A stretch of DNA of 8,845 nucleotides from Lentisphaerota bacterium (lineage in GTDB: Bacteria > Verrucomicrobiota > Kiritimatiellia > UBA8416 > JAFGTH01). Made by a program: the position numbers and the translations under genes. Below the pieces are notes generated by a model. That model searched no databases. It was not told where the DNA came from and worked only from the letters and a program-made list of their open reading frames with translations. The stretch spans positions 1 through 8,845 of the forward strand of contig JAFGTH010000263.1 in NCBI GenBank assembly GCA_016934225.1, in the 5' to 3' direction. Shown one piece after another: positions 1-6,391 of this stretch. The stretch's first letter is position 1. The number at the start of each line of letters is the position of its first letter.

Positions 1-2
1 AT

Positions 3-1067
3 GCCGAACTTACGCTGCGTACCCATGGCGACGACAAAGGTATTCAGAAATGCATGAACGGAATAATCAAAGCGAGTAGTCGCGCGAAAGAGCTTGTCAG
101 CCAGATCCTGACATACTGTCGTCGCTCCGATGGTGAGGAAGACAACCTTCGTCCGACCATTGTTACACCGATAGTCAAGGAAGTCATTGCGTTGCAGCAG
201 AAATCACTTCCGCCGGAAGTTGAAGTCGTACGGGTGCTGAAAGCTGAAGACGATACCGTTATGGCGGACGCCACAAAGATACACCAGGTGTTAATGAACT
301 TGTGCACAAACGCCGGTTATGCCATGCGCGGTCGCGATAATTGTGTATTGGAGGTAAGAACGGCGAACTTTGTTCATGACCGCAGATCCAAGAGCAAGTA
401 TCAAGGACTTGTCTCGGGTCAATATATGGAAATAGCCGTCAGCGATACTGGAACGGGTATAGACGCGGAGACTCTTGGCAAGATCTTCCAGCCGTTCTTT
501 ACGACAAAAGCAAAGGGCGAAGGAACCGGAATGGGGCTCTCGGTGGTTGAGGGCATAATTCGAAGTTTCAAAGGGAGCATTGCCGTGGAATCGCAGTTGG
601 GCGTAGGGAGCACGTTCTACGTTGCGTTGCCGACCATGGAAAAAATGGCTGAAGATAGTAACGGAGAGGAAGTTCTCCAGGAACTTCCCAAGGGAACAGA
701 AAAGATTCTGATTGTTGATGATGAAATGGACATACTCTCGATGGAAGAGGACATGCTTCTTTCGCTGGGATACCGGACGGTATGCGCGCAAACGGCTGCC
801 GATGCGTTGCGTTTGTACAAGGAGGATCCTGATTCTTTTGACTTGGTGTTGACCGATCAGGTTATGCCTGAAATGAAAGGAGCCGAGTTGGTCGAAACTT
901 TGCTTACAATAACGCCGGATCTTCCCATAGTGTTCTGCACTGGTTTTAGCGAAGATTTCACGCGTGAAGAAGCGATGGCAATTGGTGTTAAGGAGTTTCT
1001 TGTCAAGCCGATCATTATCGCTGATCTTGCATCTTCTGTTCGTCACGCGCTCGACAGGATATCATAA
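3..1067 (+). CDS. Hybrid sensor histidine kinase, C-terminal part (5' end cut by window)
   Basis: Autophosphorylating sensor kinase of the NtrB-like class with a fused receiver domain. The frame is open from base 3, so the ATG at 54 is an internal Met and the sensor part and phospho-accepting His lie upstream of the window. Visible in order: the second DHp helix (AKELVSQILTYCRR, about 114-155); the HATPase_c domain with N box (NLCTNA, 297-314), G1 box DTGTG (444-458), F box FFTTK (495-509) and G2 box GEGTGMGL (516-539); a short linker; and a receiver domain from about 702. The receiver keeps its acidic pair (VDDE, about 717-728), phospho-acceptor Asp in LTDQVMP (codon 855), Thr of CTG (939) and Lys of LVKP (1005). 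All catalytic motifs seen are intact. It is a cytoplasmic catalytic part of a protein that may be membrane-bound. It converges on a minus-strand response regulator that could be its partner, but this is only proximity. The signal sensed is unknown. Confidence 0.93.
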   Translation, partial: AELTLRTHGDDKGIQKCMNGIIKASSRAKELVSQILTYCRRSDGEEDNLRPTIVTPIVKEVIALQQKSLPPEVEVVRVLKAEDDTVMADATKIHQVLMNLCTNAGYAMRGRDNCVLEVRTANFVHDRRSKSKYQGLVSGQYMEIAVSDTGTGIDAETLGKIFQPFFTTKAKGEGTGMGLSVVEGIIRSFKGSIAVESQLGVGSTFYVALPTMEKMAEDSNGEEVLQELPKGTEKILIVDDEMDILSMEEDMLLSLGYRTVCAQTAADALRLYKEDPDSFDLVLTDQVMPEMKGAELVETLLTITPDLPIVFCTGFSEDFTREEAMAIGVKEFLVKPIIIADLASSVRHALDRIS

Positions 1068-1101
1068 CTGCAAGTCGGGAGATAGCCGAGTGTCGGTGTA
1101 T

Positions 1102-1169
1102 ACATGCGAAAATAATCATGGGCGTTGAACTGGCTTTCATTCCAGCCGAACGCCTGTGCTCGCGCATGT
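1102..1169. terminator. Imperfect nested stem-loop between convergent genes, possible bidirectional terminator
   Basis: Three nested pairings are visible: ACATGCG (1102-1108) with CGCATGT (1163-1169), GGCGTT (1121-1126) with AACGCC (1149-1154), and CTGG (1130-1133) with CCAG (1142-1145). It sits in the 127-bp gap between two convergent stop codons, where a shared terminator is expected. There is no clear U-tract after it on either strand, so a standard intrinsic terminator is not established. The gap holds no other visible feature. Confidence 0.3.
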
Positions 1170-1194
1170 TTACGCACAATGTCCTTAGAAGAAG

Positions 1195-2478
1195 TTAACT
1201 GTTATCGGTTTCAGACTGCTTTTTGAGTTGAGACAAACCAATTTTGAGCCCTTGCGTTGCTTGGGAGCGAATGAACTCTTTCAGTGATTTGCCCTTGTAC
1301 TCGTCTGTGTCCGATCGAACACCTTTACTCTTCTGCAGGGGCGTGTCGGCAATCTTTGCCGGCAGGAGATCTTTCGTAATATAGCCGTCTTCGGCAAACC
1401 GTATAGCTCGCCGCAATGCATTGGCGATTTCTCTTACGTTACCGGGCCATGAATAAGATTTCAGAACCAGTTGTGTTTCCTGATCAAGCGAAGCTGTTAT
1501 GCCTTCTTTTTCGGCCAGTTGTTGCAGAATAAATTGCGCAATGGGAAGAATGTCTTCTGGTCGCTCGCGCAACGGTTTGATTTCTATGTTTATCAGGCTC
1601 AACGCATTAAACAAATCAGGACGTATAGTCTGTCCATCTTTGATTTTGTCGGGAGGGGCAGTGGTTGATGTGATGATTCTAGTGTTGAGTCGGTTCTGTT
1701 TCGTATCGCCGATGCGAGTAATGGTTTTGCTTTGTAAGGTTTTTGCAAGGCACTCTTGAATATGGGGCGGTATCGTTTCCAATTCTTCCAGGAATACAGT
1801 GCCTCCTTCCGCAGATTCAAGTATTCCTTGCCGCTGTCTGGATCCGAAAAGCTCGGTTTCTAGAACCGATGCAGGATGTTGAGAACAGGATATTGCCATG
1901 AATTTGGCGTTTTTGCGTGGACTGGCATTATGGATTGCGTGAGCGATGCATGTTTTCCCGACGCCGCTTTCTCCATGAATCAAAACAGGCGTGTCCACAG
2001 GCGCAACTTTCTTAAGCATATCACAGACATTTCTCATGGATTGGCTTATAGCAATGACCTTATCGAAATAAAACTCTGTGACAATGGGCATGTTTGTTTC
2101 GTCTGCCTTGGTTACTTCACCATGTTCCAGTGCTTTAGCTACGGTAACCAGCAGCTCGTTGATCTTGAATGGTTTGAGTATATAATCAAACGCGCCAAGT
2201 TTAAGCGCCTCCGTTGCCGAGTCCAGAGTAGCGTTGCCGGTCAGCATGAGAACCGGCATGCTTGGACAGTTGTTATGAGCCAGTTTGAGCAGCGCCATGC
2301 CGTCAACTGGCTCCATTTTAATATCAGAGATCATGAGATCAAATTTCTCCGACAGGAGGAGCTTGCTGGCTGTTTCGCCGTTCGATTCTTTGGTCACTTC
2401 GTACTTATTGGTTTCAAGAACCATACTGAGGACATCAGTAATGCCGGCATCATCATCAACAAGAAGTATTCGAGCCAT
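1195..2478 (-). CDS. NtrC-architecture response regulator lacking GAFTGA loop and HTH
   Basis: Predicted 427-residue cytoplasmic response regulator. The receiver spans residues 1-120, with acidic DDD at 8-10, phospho-acceptor Asp52 (ISDIKM), Thr80 and Lys102. The AAA+ domain spans about 140-375: Walker A GESGVGKT (169-176), ELFG (209-212), Walker B TVFLEE (227-232), RPDLFNAL (286-293), PLRERPEDI (302-310) and sensor II WPGNVRE (344-350). Canonical sigma54 activators have about 21 residues, including GAFTGA, between ELFG and the GG before Walker B. Here there are only 12 and no GAFTGA. The Walker B Asp is Glu, the sensor I Asn of ATN is Thr, and the second Arg of RxDLxxRL is Ala. After residue 397 (GKSLKEF) the chain ends without a Fis-type HTH. 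It therefore probably does not activate sigma54 promoters in the standard way; it may act by protein-protein contact or be decaying. The start at 2478 is preferred because GGAG lies 10 bases upstream and MARILLVDDD is the normal receiver N-terminus. An upstream ATG at 2532 has no ribosome-binding site. Confidence 0.88.
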   Translation of the reverse strand: MARILLVDDDAGITDVLSMVLETNKYEVTKESNGETASKLLLSEKFDLMISDIKMEPVDGMALLKLAHNNCPSMPVLMLTGNATLDSATEALKLGAFDYILKPFKINELLVTVAKALEHGEVTKADETNMPIVTEFYFDKVIAISQSMRNVCDMLKKVAPVDTPVLIHGESGVGKTCIAHAIHNASPRKNAKFMAISCSQHPASVLETELFGSRQRQGILESAEGGTVFLEELETIPPHIQECLAKTLQSKTITRIGDTKQNRLNTRIITSTTAPPDKIKDGQTIRPDLFNALSLINIEIKPLRERPEDILPIAQFILQQLAEKEGITASLDQETQLVLKSYSWPGNVREIANALRRAIRFAEDGYITKDLLPAKIADTPLQKSKGVRSDTDEYKGKSLKEFIRSQATQGLKIGLSQLKKQSETDNS

Positions 2479-2488
2479 AGTAATTTCA

Positions 2489-2492
2489 CTCC
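2489..2492 (-). promoter_or_regulatory. Ribosome-binding site deciding the regulator start
   Basis: GGAG on the minus strand, 10 bases before the ATG at 2478. No such site precedes the in-frame ATG at 2532, which supports the shorter 427-residue product. Confidence 0.5.
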
Positions 2493-2521
2493 GGCGCAAG
2501 GCGCAGAAATCCAAAAAAGTA

Positions 2522-2551
2522 CATTTTGTCACGAAAAAATGGCGTATGCAA
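2522..2551 (-). promoter_or_regulatory. Possible extended -10 promoter for the response regulator gene
   Basis: Read on the minus strand, TTGCAT (2551-2546), an 18-base spacer ending in TGA, then CAAAAT (2527-2522). The TG one base before the -10 fits an extended -10 promoter, but the -35 is poor (three of six bases). Transcription would begin near 2515, leaving a leader of about 37 bases. The palindrome at 2556-2577 would lie just upstream of the -35, a usual place for an activator. Confidence 0.28.
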
Positions 2552-2555
2552 ACCG

Positions 2556-2577
2556 AATGTTTTCAACGTTGAACATT
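2556..2577. promoter_or_regulatory. Palindromic candidate operator (TTCAACGTTGAA core)
   Basis: TTCAACGTTGAA (2562-2573) is a perfect 12-base palindrome. AATGTT (2556-2561) and AACATT (2572-2577) form another inverted pair around its CAACGTTG centre. A direct repeat TGAACA (2570-2575 and 2582-2587, 12 bases apart) overlaps its right side. Lying between two divergent genes, it is a candidate transcription-factor site. The factor is unknown. Confidence 0.4.
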
Positions 2578-2598
2578 ACCATGAACAGCAATCGCGTA

Positions 2599-2610
2599 AA
2601 ATTGCAATTT
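2599..2610. promoter_or_regulatory. Second palindromic candidate operator (AAATTGCAATTT)
   Basis: A perfect 12-base palindrome centred 37 bases, about three and a half helical turns, from the centre of the palindrome at 2562-2573. It differs in sequence from the first, so the two need not bind the same protein. It is A/T-rich at the ends, so chance is more plausible than for a G/C-rich dyad. Confidence 0.33.
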
Positions 2611-2661
2611 ATCGGCTTCCAGTGAATTGTTTGGCTGTGGCCCGGATTTCTTGCCCGCAGT

Positions 2662-2686
2662 CATTTGCGACTTCATTTGACATTTG
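2662..2686 (+). repeat. Three CATTTG direct repeats overlapping the -35 region
   Basis: CATTTG occurs at 2662-2667, 2674-2679 and 2681-2686, the last two flanking and overlapping the TTGACA at 2677-2682. Short iterated sites on a -35 box can be operators, but at six bases each the repeat is weak evidence. Confidence 0.25.
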
Positions 2687-2706
2687 TGCCTGTCGCTCGT
2701 TAATAT
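2677..2706 (+). promoter_or_regulatory. Sigma70-type promoter for the argF-to-MCE operon
   Basis: A perfect -35 TTGACA (2677-2682), an 18-base spacer and TAATAT (2701-2706, four of six to TATAAT). It is positioned directly before the first rightward gene. Transcription would start near 2713, giving a leader of only about 14 bases before the ATG at 2727, or 32 before the in-frame ATG at 2745. Confidence 0.5.
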
Positions 2707-2726
2707 CATCCTAACTACTGAGGCCA

Positions 2727-3737
2727 ATGGGATCTAAAGTGGAAATGAATTCTGAGATAAACTTAAAAGGCAGGAGCTTGTTGACGTTGCATGATGTCAC
2801 TGACGAGGAGTTCCTGCGTCTGGTGGATCTGTCGGATCGGTTAAAACAGAAGAAAAAGTCTGGTGTACGGGGCGATTTGCTTGTCGGCAAACATATAGCG
2901 ATAATTCTTGAGAAAATGTCTACCAGAACAAGATGTGCGGTTGCGGTTGCCATGGCCGATGAGGGTGGGATGGCTCAGGTCTTGTCGTCCGGCGAAATAC
3001 ATCTTGGTAAAAAAGAATCGGTTGCGGACACGGCCAGAGTTCTCGGCCGAATGTTTGACGGTATACTTTATCGTGGATATCAACAGAAAACGGTTGAACT
3101 CCTGGCACAGTATTCTGGAGTTCCTGTATGGAATGGTTTAACCGATGAAGCGCATCCGACTCAGGCCTTGGCGGATCTTATGACCGTGCGAGAATTTTTT
3201 GGAGATTTACATGGCAGAAAACTTGTATTTGTTGGTGACGGACGCAACAACGTGGCAACATCTTTAATGTTGGCTTGTGCAAAAACCGGGATGCATTTCG
3301 TGGATTGCACGCCTGAAGCGCTCAAACCATCGGAAACAACGGTTGGTGTATGCAGGAAGATCGCCGAAGGCAATGGCGGCAGCGTATCTGTTGTGTCAAA
3401 TCCGTCCGTTGCCGTAAAGGGCGCAAACGTAATATACACTGATGTCTGGATTTCGATGGGTGAAGAATCCATGTTCGCCGAAAGGCTTGCTTTGCTTCGC
3501 CCGTATCAAGTGAACATGGATATGATGCGAAAGACCGGCAATTTAGACAGCGAAGAGGTAATTTTCCTTCATTGTCTGCCTGCTCTCCATGATTATAAAA
3601 CGGAGTTAACTTTGGAAACAGGCGCGCTTGAGGTCACGGACGATGTCTTTGAGGCGTCATTCTCCAGAGTTTTCGACCAGGCGGAAAATCGTGTGCATAC
3701 GACTAAAGCCATCTTTGTGTCGTCGTTGTGCAATTAG
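2727..3737 (+). CDS. argF: Ornithine carbamoyltransferase, long E. coli ArgI/ArcB-like form
   Basis: Cytoplasmic enzyme joining carbamoyl phosphate and ornithine to give citrulline and phosphate, normally the sixth step of arginine synthesis. The carbamoyl-phosphate site STRTR (65-69), KKES and DTARVLGRMFDGILYRG (101-117) and HPTQ (143-146) are intact. So are the second-domain VGDGRNN (169-175), the ornithine loop DVWISMG (239-245) and catalytic HCLP (282-285). The DVWxSMG loop separates it from aspartate carbamoyltransferases. At 336 residues it matches the long form seen in E. coli ArgI and in catabolic ArcB, so a catabolic role cannot be excluded; however, no arcA or arcC lies in view. Start choice: the ATG at 2727 has only GAGG three bases upstream (2720-2723), too close for a standard site. 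The in-frame ATG at 2745 (MNSEINLKGRSLL) would also fit the family N-terminus. It is first in an apparent six-gene operon, behind a good sigma70 promoter. Confidence 0.93.
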   Translation: MGSKVEMNSEINLKGRSLLTLHDVTDEEFLRLVDLSDRLKQKKKSGVRGDLLVGKHIAIILEKMSTRTRCAVAVAMADEGGMAQVLSSGEIHLGKKESVADTARVLGRMFDGILYRGYQQKTVELLAQYSGVPVWNGLTDEAHPTQALADLMTVREFFGDLHGRKLVFVGDGRNNVATSLMLACAKTGMHFVDCTPEALKPSETTVGVCRKIAEGNGGSVSVVSNPSVAVKGANVIYTDVWISMGEESMFAERLALLRPYQVNMDMMRKTGNLDSEEVIFLHCLPALHDYKTELTLETGALEVTDDVFEASFSRVFDQAENRVHTTKAIFVSSLCN

Positions 3738-3764
3738 CAGTTGACGTTAAAAATTGCCAAACAC

Positions 3765-3768
3765 GGGG
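3765..3768 (+). promoter_or_regulatory. Ribosome-binding site deciding the pyrB-like start
   Basis: GGGG six bases before the ATG at 3775. An in-frame TTG at 3754 would add seven residues but has no purine-rich site before it, so 3775 is preferred. Confidence 0.4.
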
Positions 3769-3774
3769 TTATTG

Positions 3775-4848
3775 ATGCGACTTAGCGAGATTGCGTGGGA
3801 ATCGTTTCACAATCTTGATGTCTATGCGAAAGCGCCGTATCTGCATGAGCATGGGCATCCCTTTCATGTATTGATTGCGGAGCAGTTTGATCGTGCGCAG
3901 CTTGACGAATTAAGTGCTCTTGCCACGCAGATTAGATTTATTGCCAAGTCAGATGACGGCATGGACTTCCTGCGGTCGCTTTTGCGGAATAAACGTGTAA
4001 TGCTTTATTTTTCCCAGCCCAGCACACGAACATTTCTATCGTTCAGGGCGGCATGCCAAATACTTGGTATGAGGATAGGTGACGTACGTGATTCGTCTAC
4101 TTCAAGCGAATTCAAAGGTGAATCGCACGAGGATTCGGTGCGTACGTTCAGTTCTTACTTCGATTGTATTATAATGCGCACAAAGATCGGTGGTTTAGCT
4201 GAAAAAATGGCGTGGGTTTTGTCTAACTCTGAAAGGCCGGTACCGATTGTCAATGCCGGTTCAGGAAGCGATCAACATCCCACACAGGCGCTATTGGATG
4301 TGTACACATTGCTAAGAAGTTTTGAGGCTCGCGGCGGGATAGACGGAAAAACCATTGTCTTTGTGGGTGATCTCGCGCGAGGACGCACGGTTCGATCGCT
4401 TGCATCGCTGTTGATCAATTACAAAGACGTCAGGCAATGTTTTGTTGCTCCAGACCGATTTCAGATAGGTAAAGATATTTTAGCCAGGCTTAATGCCGCC
4501 GGCGTAAAATATGAGCTTTTGAGCGACTTTAAAAGTATCCTTCCCGAGGCGGACGCGGTGTATATGACTCGTGTTCAGGATGAATGGGATTCCGAGAAAG
4601 GCGAAAGCGCCAAGATAGACATATCCCGATACTGCATTGGGGCGAATGATCTCAAACTCATGCGCCCCAACGCAATAATAATGCATCCATTGCCCAGGCG
4701 TAAGGAAATATCAACGGATATTGATCATGATTCGAGAGCCATGTATTGGCGTCAAATGCGAAACGGAATGTGGGTGCGGGTCGCCTTGATTGCGGCGATA
4801 TTCGAAGTAGACAACAAAATACGCGAATACCATGGCAAGACATATTAA
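3775..4848 (+). CDS. pyrB: Aspartate carbamoyltransferase-like protein with N-terminal extension
   Basis: Predicted to form N-carbamoyl-L-aspartate from carbamoyl phosphate and aspartate, the committed step of pyrimidine synthesis. 357 residues from the ATG at 3775. Compared with E. coli PyrB, equivalents of Arg54 (R85 in PSTRT), the Ser80/Lys84 loop (SSEFKGES, K114), Arg105 (R135), His134 (H168 of HPTQALLD) and Arg167 (R204 of GRTVRS) are present. Arg229/Gln231 (R266, Q268 of MTRVQ) and the Pro-Leu loop (HPLPR, 304-308) are also kept. The C-terminal RAMYWRQMRNGMWVRVAL is typical of PyrB rather than ornithine enzymes. Two features are odd: STRTR reads STRTF, so the second Arg is Phe87, and the motif begins near residue 83 rather than near 52, giving about 30 extra N-terminal residues. 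No pyrI regulatory-subunit gene follows. It lies 37 bases after argF and its end overlaps the next gene by 17 bases. Substrate assignment to aspartate is likely but not proven; another carbamoyl acceptor is possible. Confidence 0.85.
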   Translation: MRLSEIAWESFHNLDVYAKAPYLHEHGHPFHVLIAEQFDRAQLDELSALATQIRFIAKSDDGMDFLRSLLRNKRVMLYFSQPSTRTFLSFRAACQILGMRIGDVRDSSTSSEFKGESHEDSVRTFSSYFDCIIMRTKIGGLAEKMAWVLSNSERPVPIVNAGSGSDQHPTQALLDVYTLLRSFEARGGIDGKTIVFVGDLARGRTVRSLASLLINYKDVRQCFVAPDRFQIGKDILARLNAAGVKYELLSDFKSILPEADAVYMTRVQDEWDSEKGESAKIDISRYCIGANDLKLMRPNAIIMHPLPRRKEISTDIDHDSRAMYWRQMRNGMWVRVALIAAIFEVDNKIREYHGKTY

Positions 4849-6391
4849 TAAAACGGTATTGCCGCTTGCTCTGGTCCTGTGTTTCCTCTTTTCGCACAAT
4901 GAGCTTTGCGCCGCTACGAACGATTTGCACGAATTCGACTTGGGTTTCATTGCCTCGCGCGATCGTGATTTAAAAGGCAACATCAGGCTGAGAGTGCTGG
5001 GGCCGTTTTTTGAGCGTCTTGAACATGAGAGCGGAATGCGGTTTACGGCGCTAAGGCCGCTTGGAAGTTCTTTCGTTGAACCTGAGAAAGACAGATCGCT
5101 TCGCGAACTAATCTGGCCGGTCGGTATGTACAAGAAATTCAGGGGCCAGACTGCATGGCGTTTTTTGATAGCCTATGGCGACGACTACGACAACACCCAA
5201 CCAGGCTCACGGTGGCGATTTGTCATATTCCCGATTGTTTTTGCCGGCAAGGACGCCAACGGCGAAAACTATTTCGGTGTTATCCCGCTGGGCGGTAAGA
5301 TCAATGAATTCTTGGGAAAGGATAATGTAAGTTTCCTTCTCTTTCCTTTGTATTTTTCCAATACCCTTAACGGTGTAACTACAAGATCAGTCTTATGGCC
5401 GCTGATATCCAGAACCAACGGCGGTGACATTGATCGGTTCAGCGTTCTGCCTTTTTACGGACGGGTAATCAACAAGGAACGATGGACGAAACGTTATGCG
5501 ATGTGGCCAGTGTGGACATCGGTCAAGTACGAATATCCAGGTGTGAACGGCGGCGGTTTTATTCTGTTTCCGATAGTTGGACACATGCGCGTGGATTTTG
5601 ACAATCAGAATATCTGGTGGTTGTTTCCGCCACTGTTGAAGTGGGCGAAAACCGACAGGAACACGATGGTGCATTGCCCGTGGCCGGTGATTCAATACGC
5701 CCGTGGCAGTCACTTGGACAGGTTGTACGTGTGGCCGATTTGGGGTACGAAAACGATCGGTCATATAACAAGCACATTTATGTTGTGGCCATTGGGCGGG
5801 ACCGAGAGAACGCTTCGAAAGACTTATACGCTTAACAAATTTACCTTTCGACCGTTTCTTAATTACGAGAGCCGAGTGCCGCGGCCTGGCCCGCGTCAGG
5901 ATGCGGCGGCGGATGCGTCAGCCGTGCGTACTGCGGATATTACTCCGCCCGAACAGAGCGACGGGCGCTATTTTCAGTTATGGCCGCTGTTTTCTTACCG
6001 CAGGAGGGCAAATATGTCCCGGTTCCGTGTTTTTGACTTCTGGCCGGCACAACATATGACCGGGATCGAGAAAAATTGGGCGCCGATCTGGACCATCTAT
6101 GCCCACGCTCGTGTAGGCGATGCAAGCGAGGACGAATTGTTTTGGGGGTTTGTTAGACATCGCAAGGACGGACGTGGCGGACGTAGATTCTCGGTGTTCC
6201 CGCTATTTTCAATAGAACGCACCGTTGAAGGAGACAGGGGTGGAGAATGGTCTTTTCTGTTGGGTTTCATGGGCTGTGAGCGCGAAGGATTGCGTAAGAC
6301 ATATCGTCTGCTATACTTCATCAAATGGCATAGAGATAAATCCGAAAGAAAGATTGATGTTGCTTTAAATCGCGCGACTGACAAACCATGA
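4832..6391 (+). CDS. Unrecognised exported protein with about 17 aromatic-Pro repeats
   Basis: No family recognised. 519 residues. The N-terminus looks like a signal peptide: Arg3 and Lys7, a hydrophobic stretch at 9-20 and likely cleavage around CAA (26-28). No lipobox is seen. The mature chain repeats a short motif, aromatic or hydrophobic, then Pro, then two hydrophobics: LIWPVG (93), VIFPIV (131), LLFPLY (169), VLWPLI (187), VLPFYG (205), AMWPVW (223), ILFPIV (244), WLFPPL (263), CPWPVI (282), YVWPIW (299), MLWPLG (317), FRPFLN (339), QLWPLF (382) and VFPLFS (455), plus weaker copies. Spacing is mostly 17-22 residues. The intervening parts are charged and hairpin-like, suggesting a beta-rich solenoid, propeller or barrel. 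An Ala/Pro/Asp-rich insert lies at about 348-378. The start has no clear ribosome-binding site and overlaps the pyrB-like gene by 17 bases; the stop overlaps the permease start as ATGA. Translational coupling to the MCE genes suggests, but does not show, an envelope role with that transporter. Confidence 0.85.
   Translation: MARHINKTVLPLALVLCFLFSHNELCAATNDLHEFDLGFIASRDRDLKGNIRLRVLGPFFERLEHESGMRFTALRPLGSSFVEPEKDRSLRELIWPVGMYKKFRGQTAWRFLIAYGDDYDNTQPGSRWRFVIFPIVFAGKDANGENYFGVIPLGGKINEFLGKDNVSFLLFPLYFSNTLNGVTTRSVLWPLISRTNGGDIDRFSVLPFYGRVINKERWTKRYAMWPVWTSVKYEYPGVNGGGFILFPIVGHMRVDFDNQNIWWLFPPLLKWAKTDRNTMVHCPWPVIQYARGSHLDRLYVWPIWGTKTIGHITSTFMLWPLGGTERTLRKTYTLNKFTFRPFLNYESRVPRPGPRQDAAADASAVRTADITPPEQSDGRYFQLWPLFSYRRRANMSRFRVFDFWPAQHMTGIEKNWAPIWTIYAHARVGDASEDELFWGFVRHRKDGRGGRRFSVFPLFSIERTVEGDRGGEWSFLLGFMGCEREGLRKTYRLLYFIKWHRDKSERKIDVALNRATDKP

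Noticed and set aside
291..1046. Minus-strand open frame of 251 codons
   Set aside because: It runs antisense to the kinase ATPase and receiver domains, whose motifs are all intact. The translation is rich in His, Arg and Cys with no recognisable domain.
1195..1260. Frameshift hiding the missing HTH of the regulator
   Set aside because: The two other frames downstream of the GKSLKEF region give no helix-turn-helix pattern and soon stop.
2556..2610. ARG box for an ArgR-type repressor
   Set aside because: Considered because argF follows, but neither palindrome matches the TGAAT...ATTCA pattern and both are too far upstream of the argF promoter for simple repression.
1876..2625. Plus-strand open frame of 249 codons
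   Set aside because: Antisense to the response regulator. The translation shows no family pattern, and the minus-strand product has clear REC and AAA+ motifs.
2639..2654. Possible sigma54 -24/-12 promoter (GG ... GC) before argF
   Set aside because: The spacing between GG (2639-2640) and GC (2653-2654) is 12 bases, not 10, and the flanking consensus is weak.
5393..5764. Minus-strand open frame of 123 codons
   Set aside because: Antisense to the repeat protein; its apparent regularity only mirrors the repeats on the coding strand.
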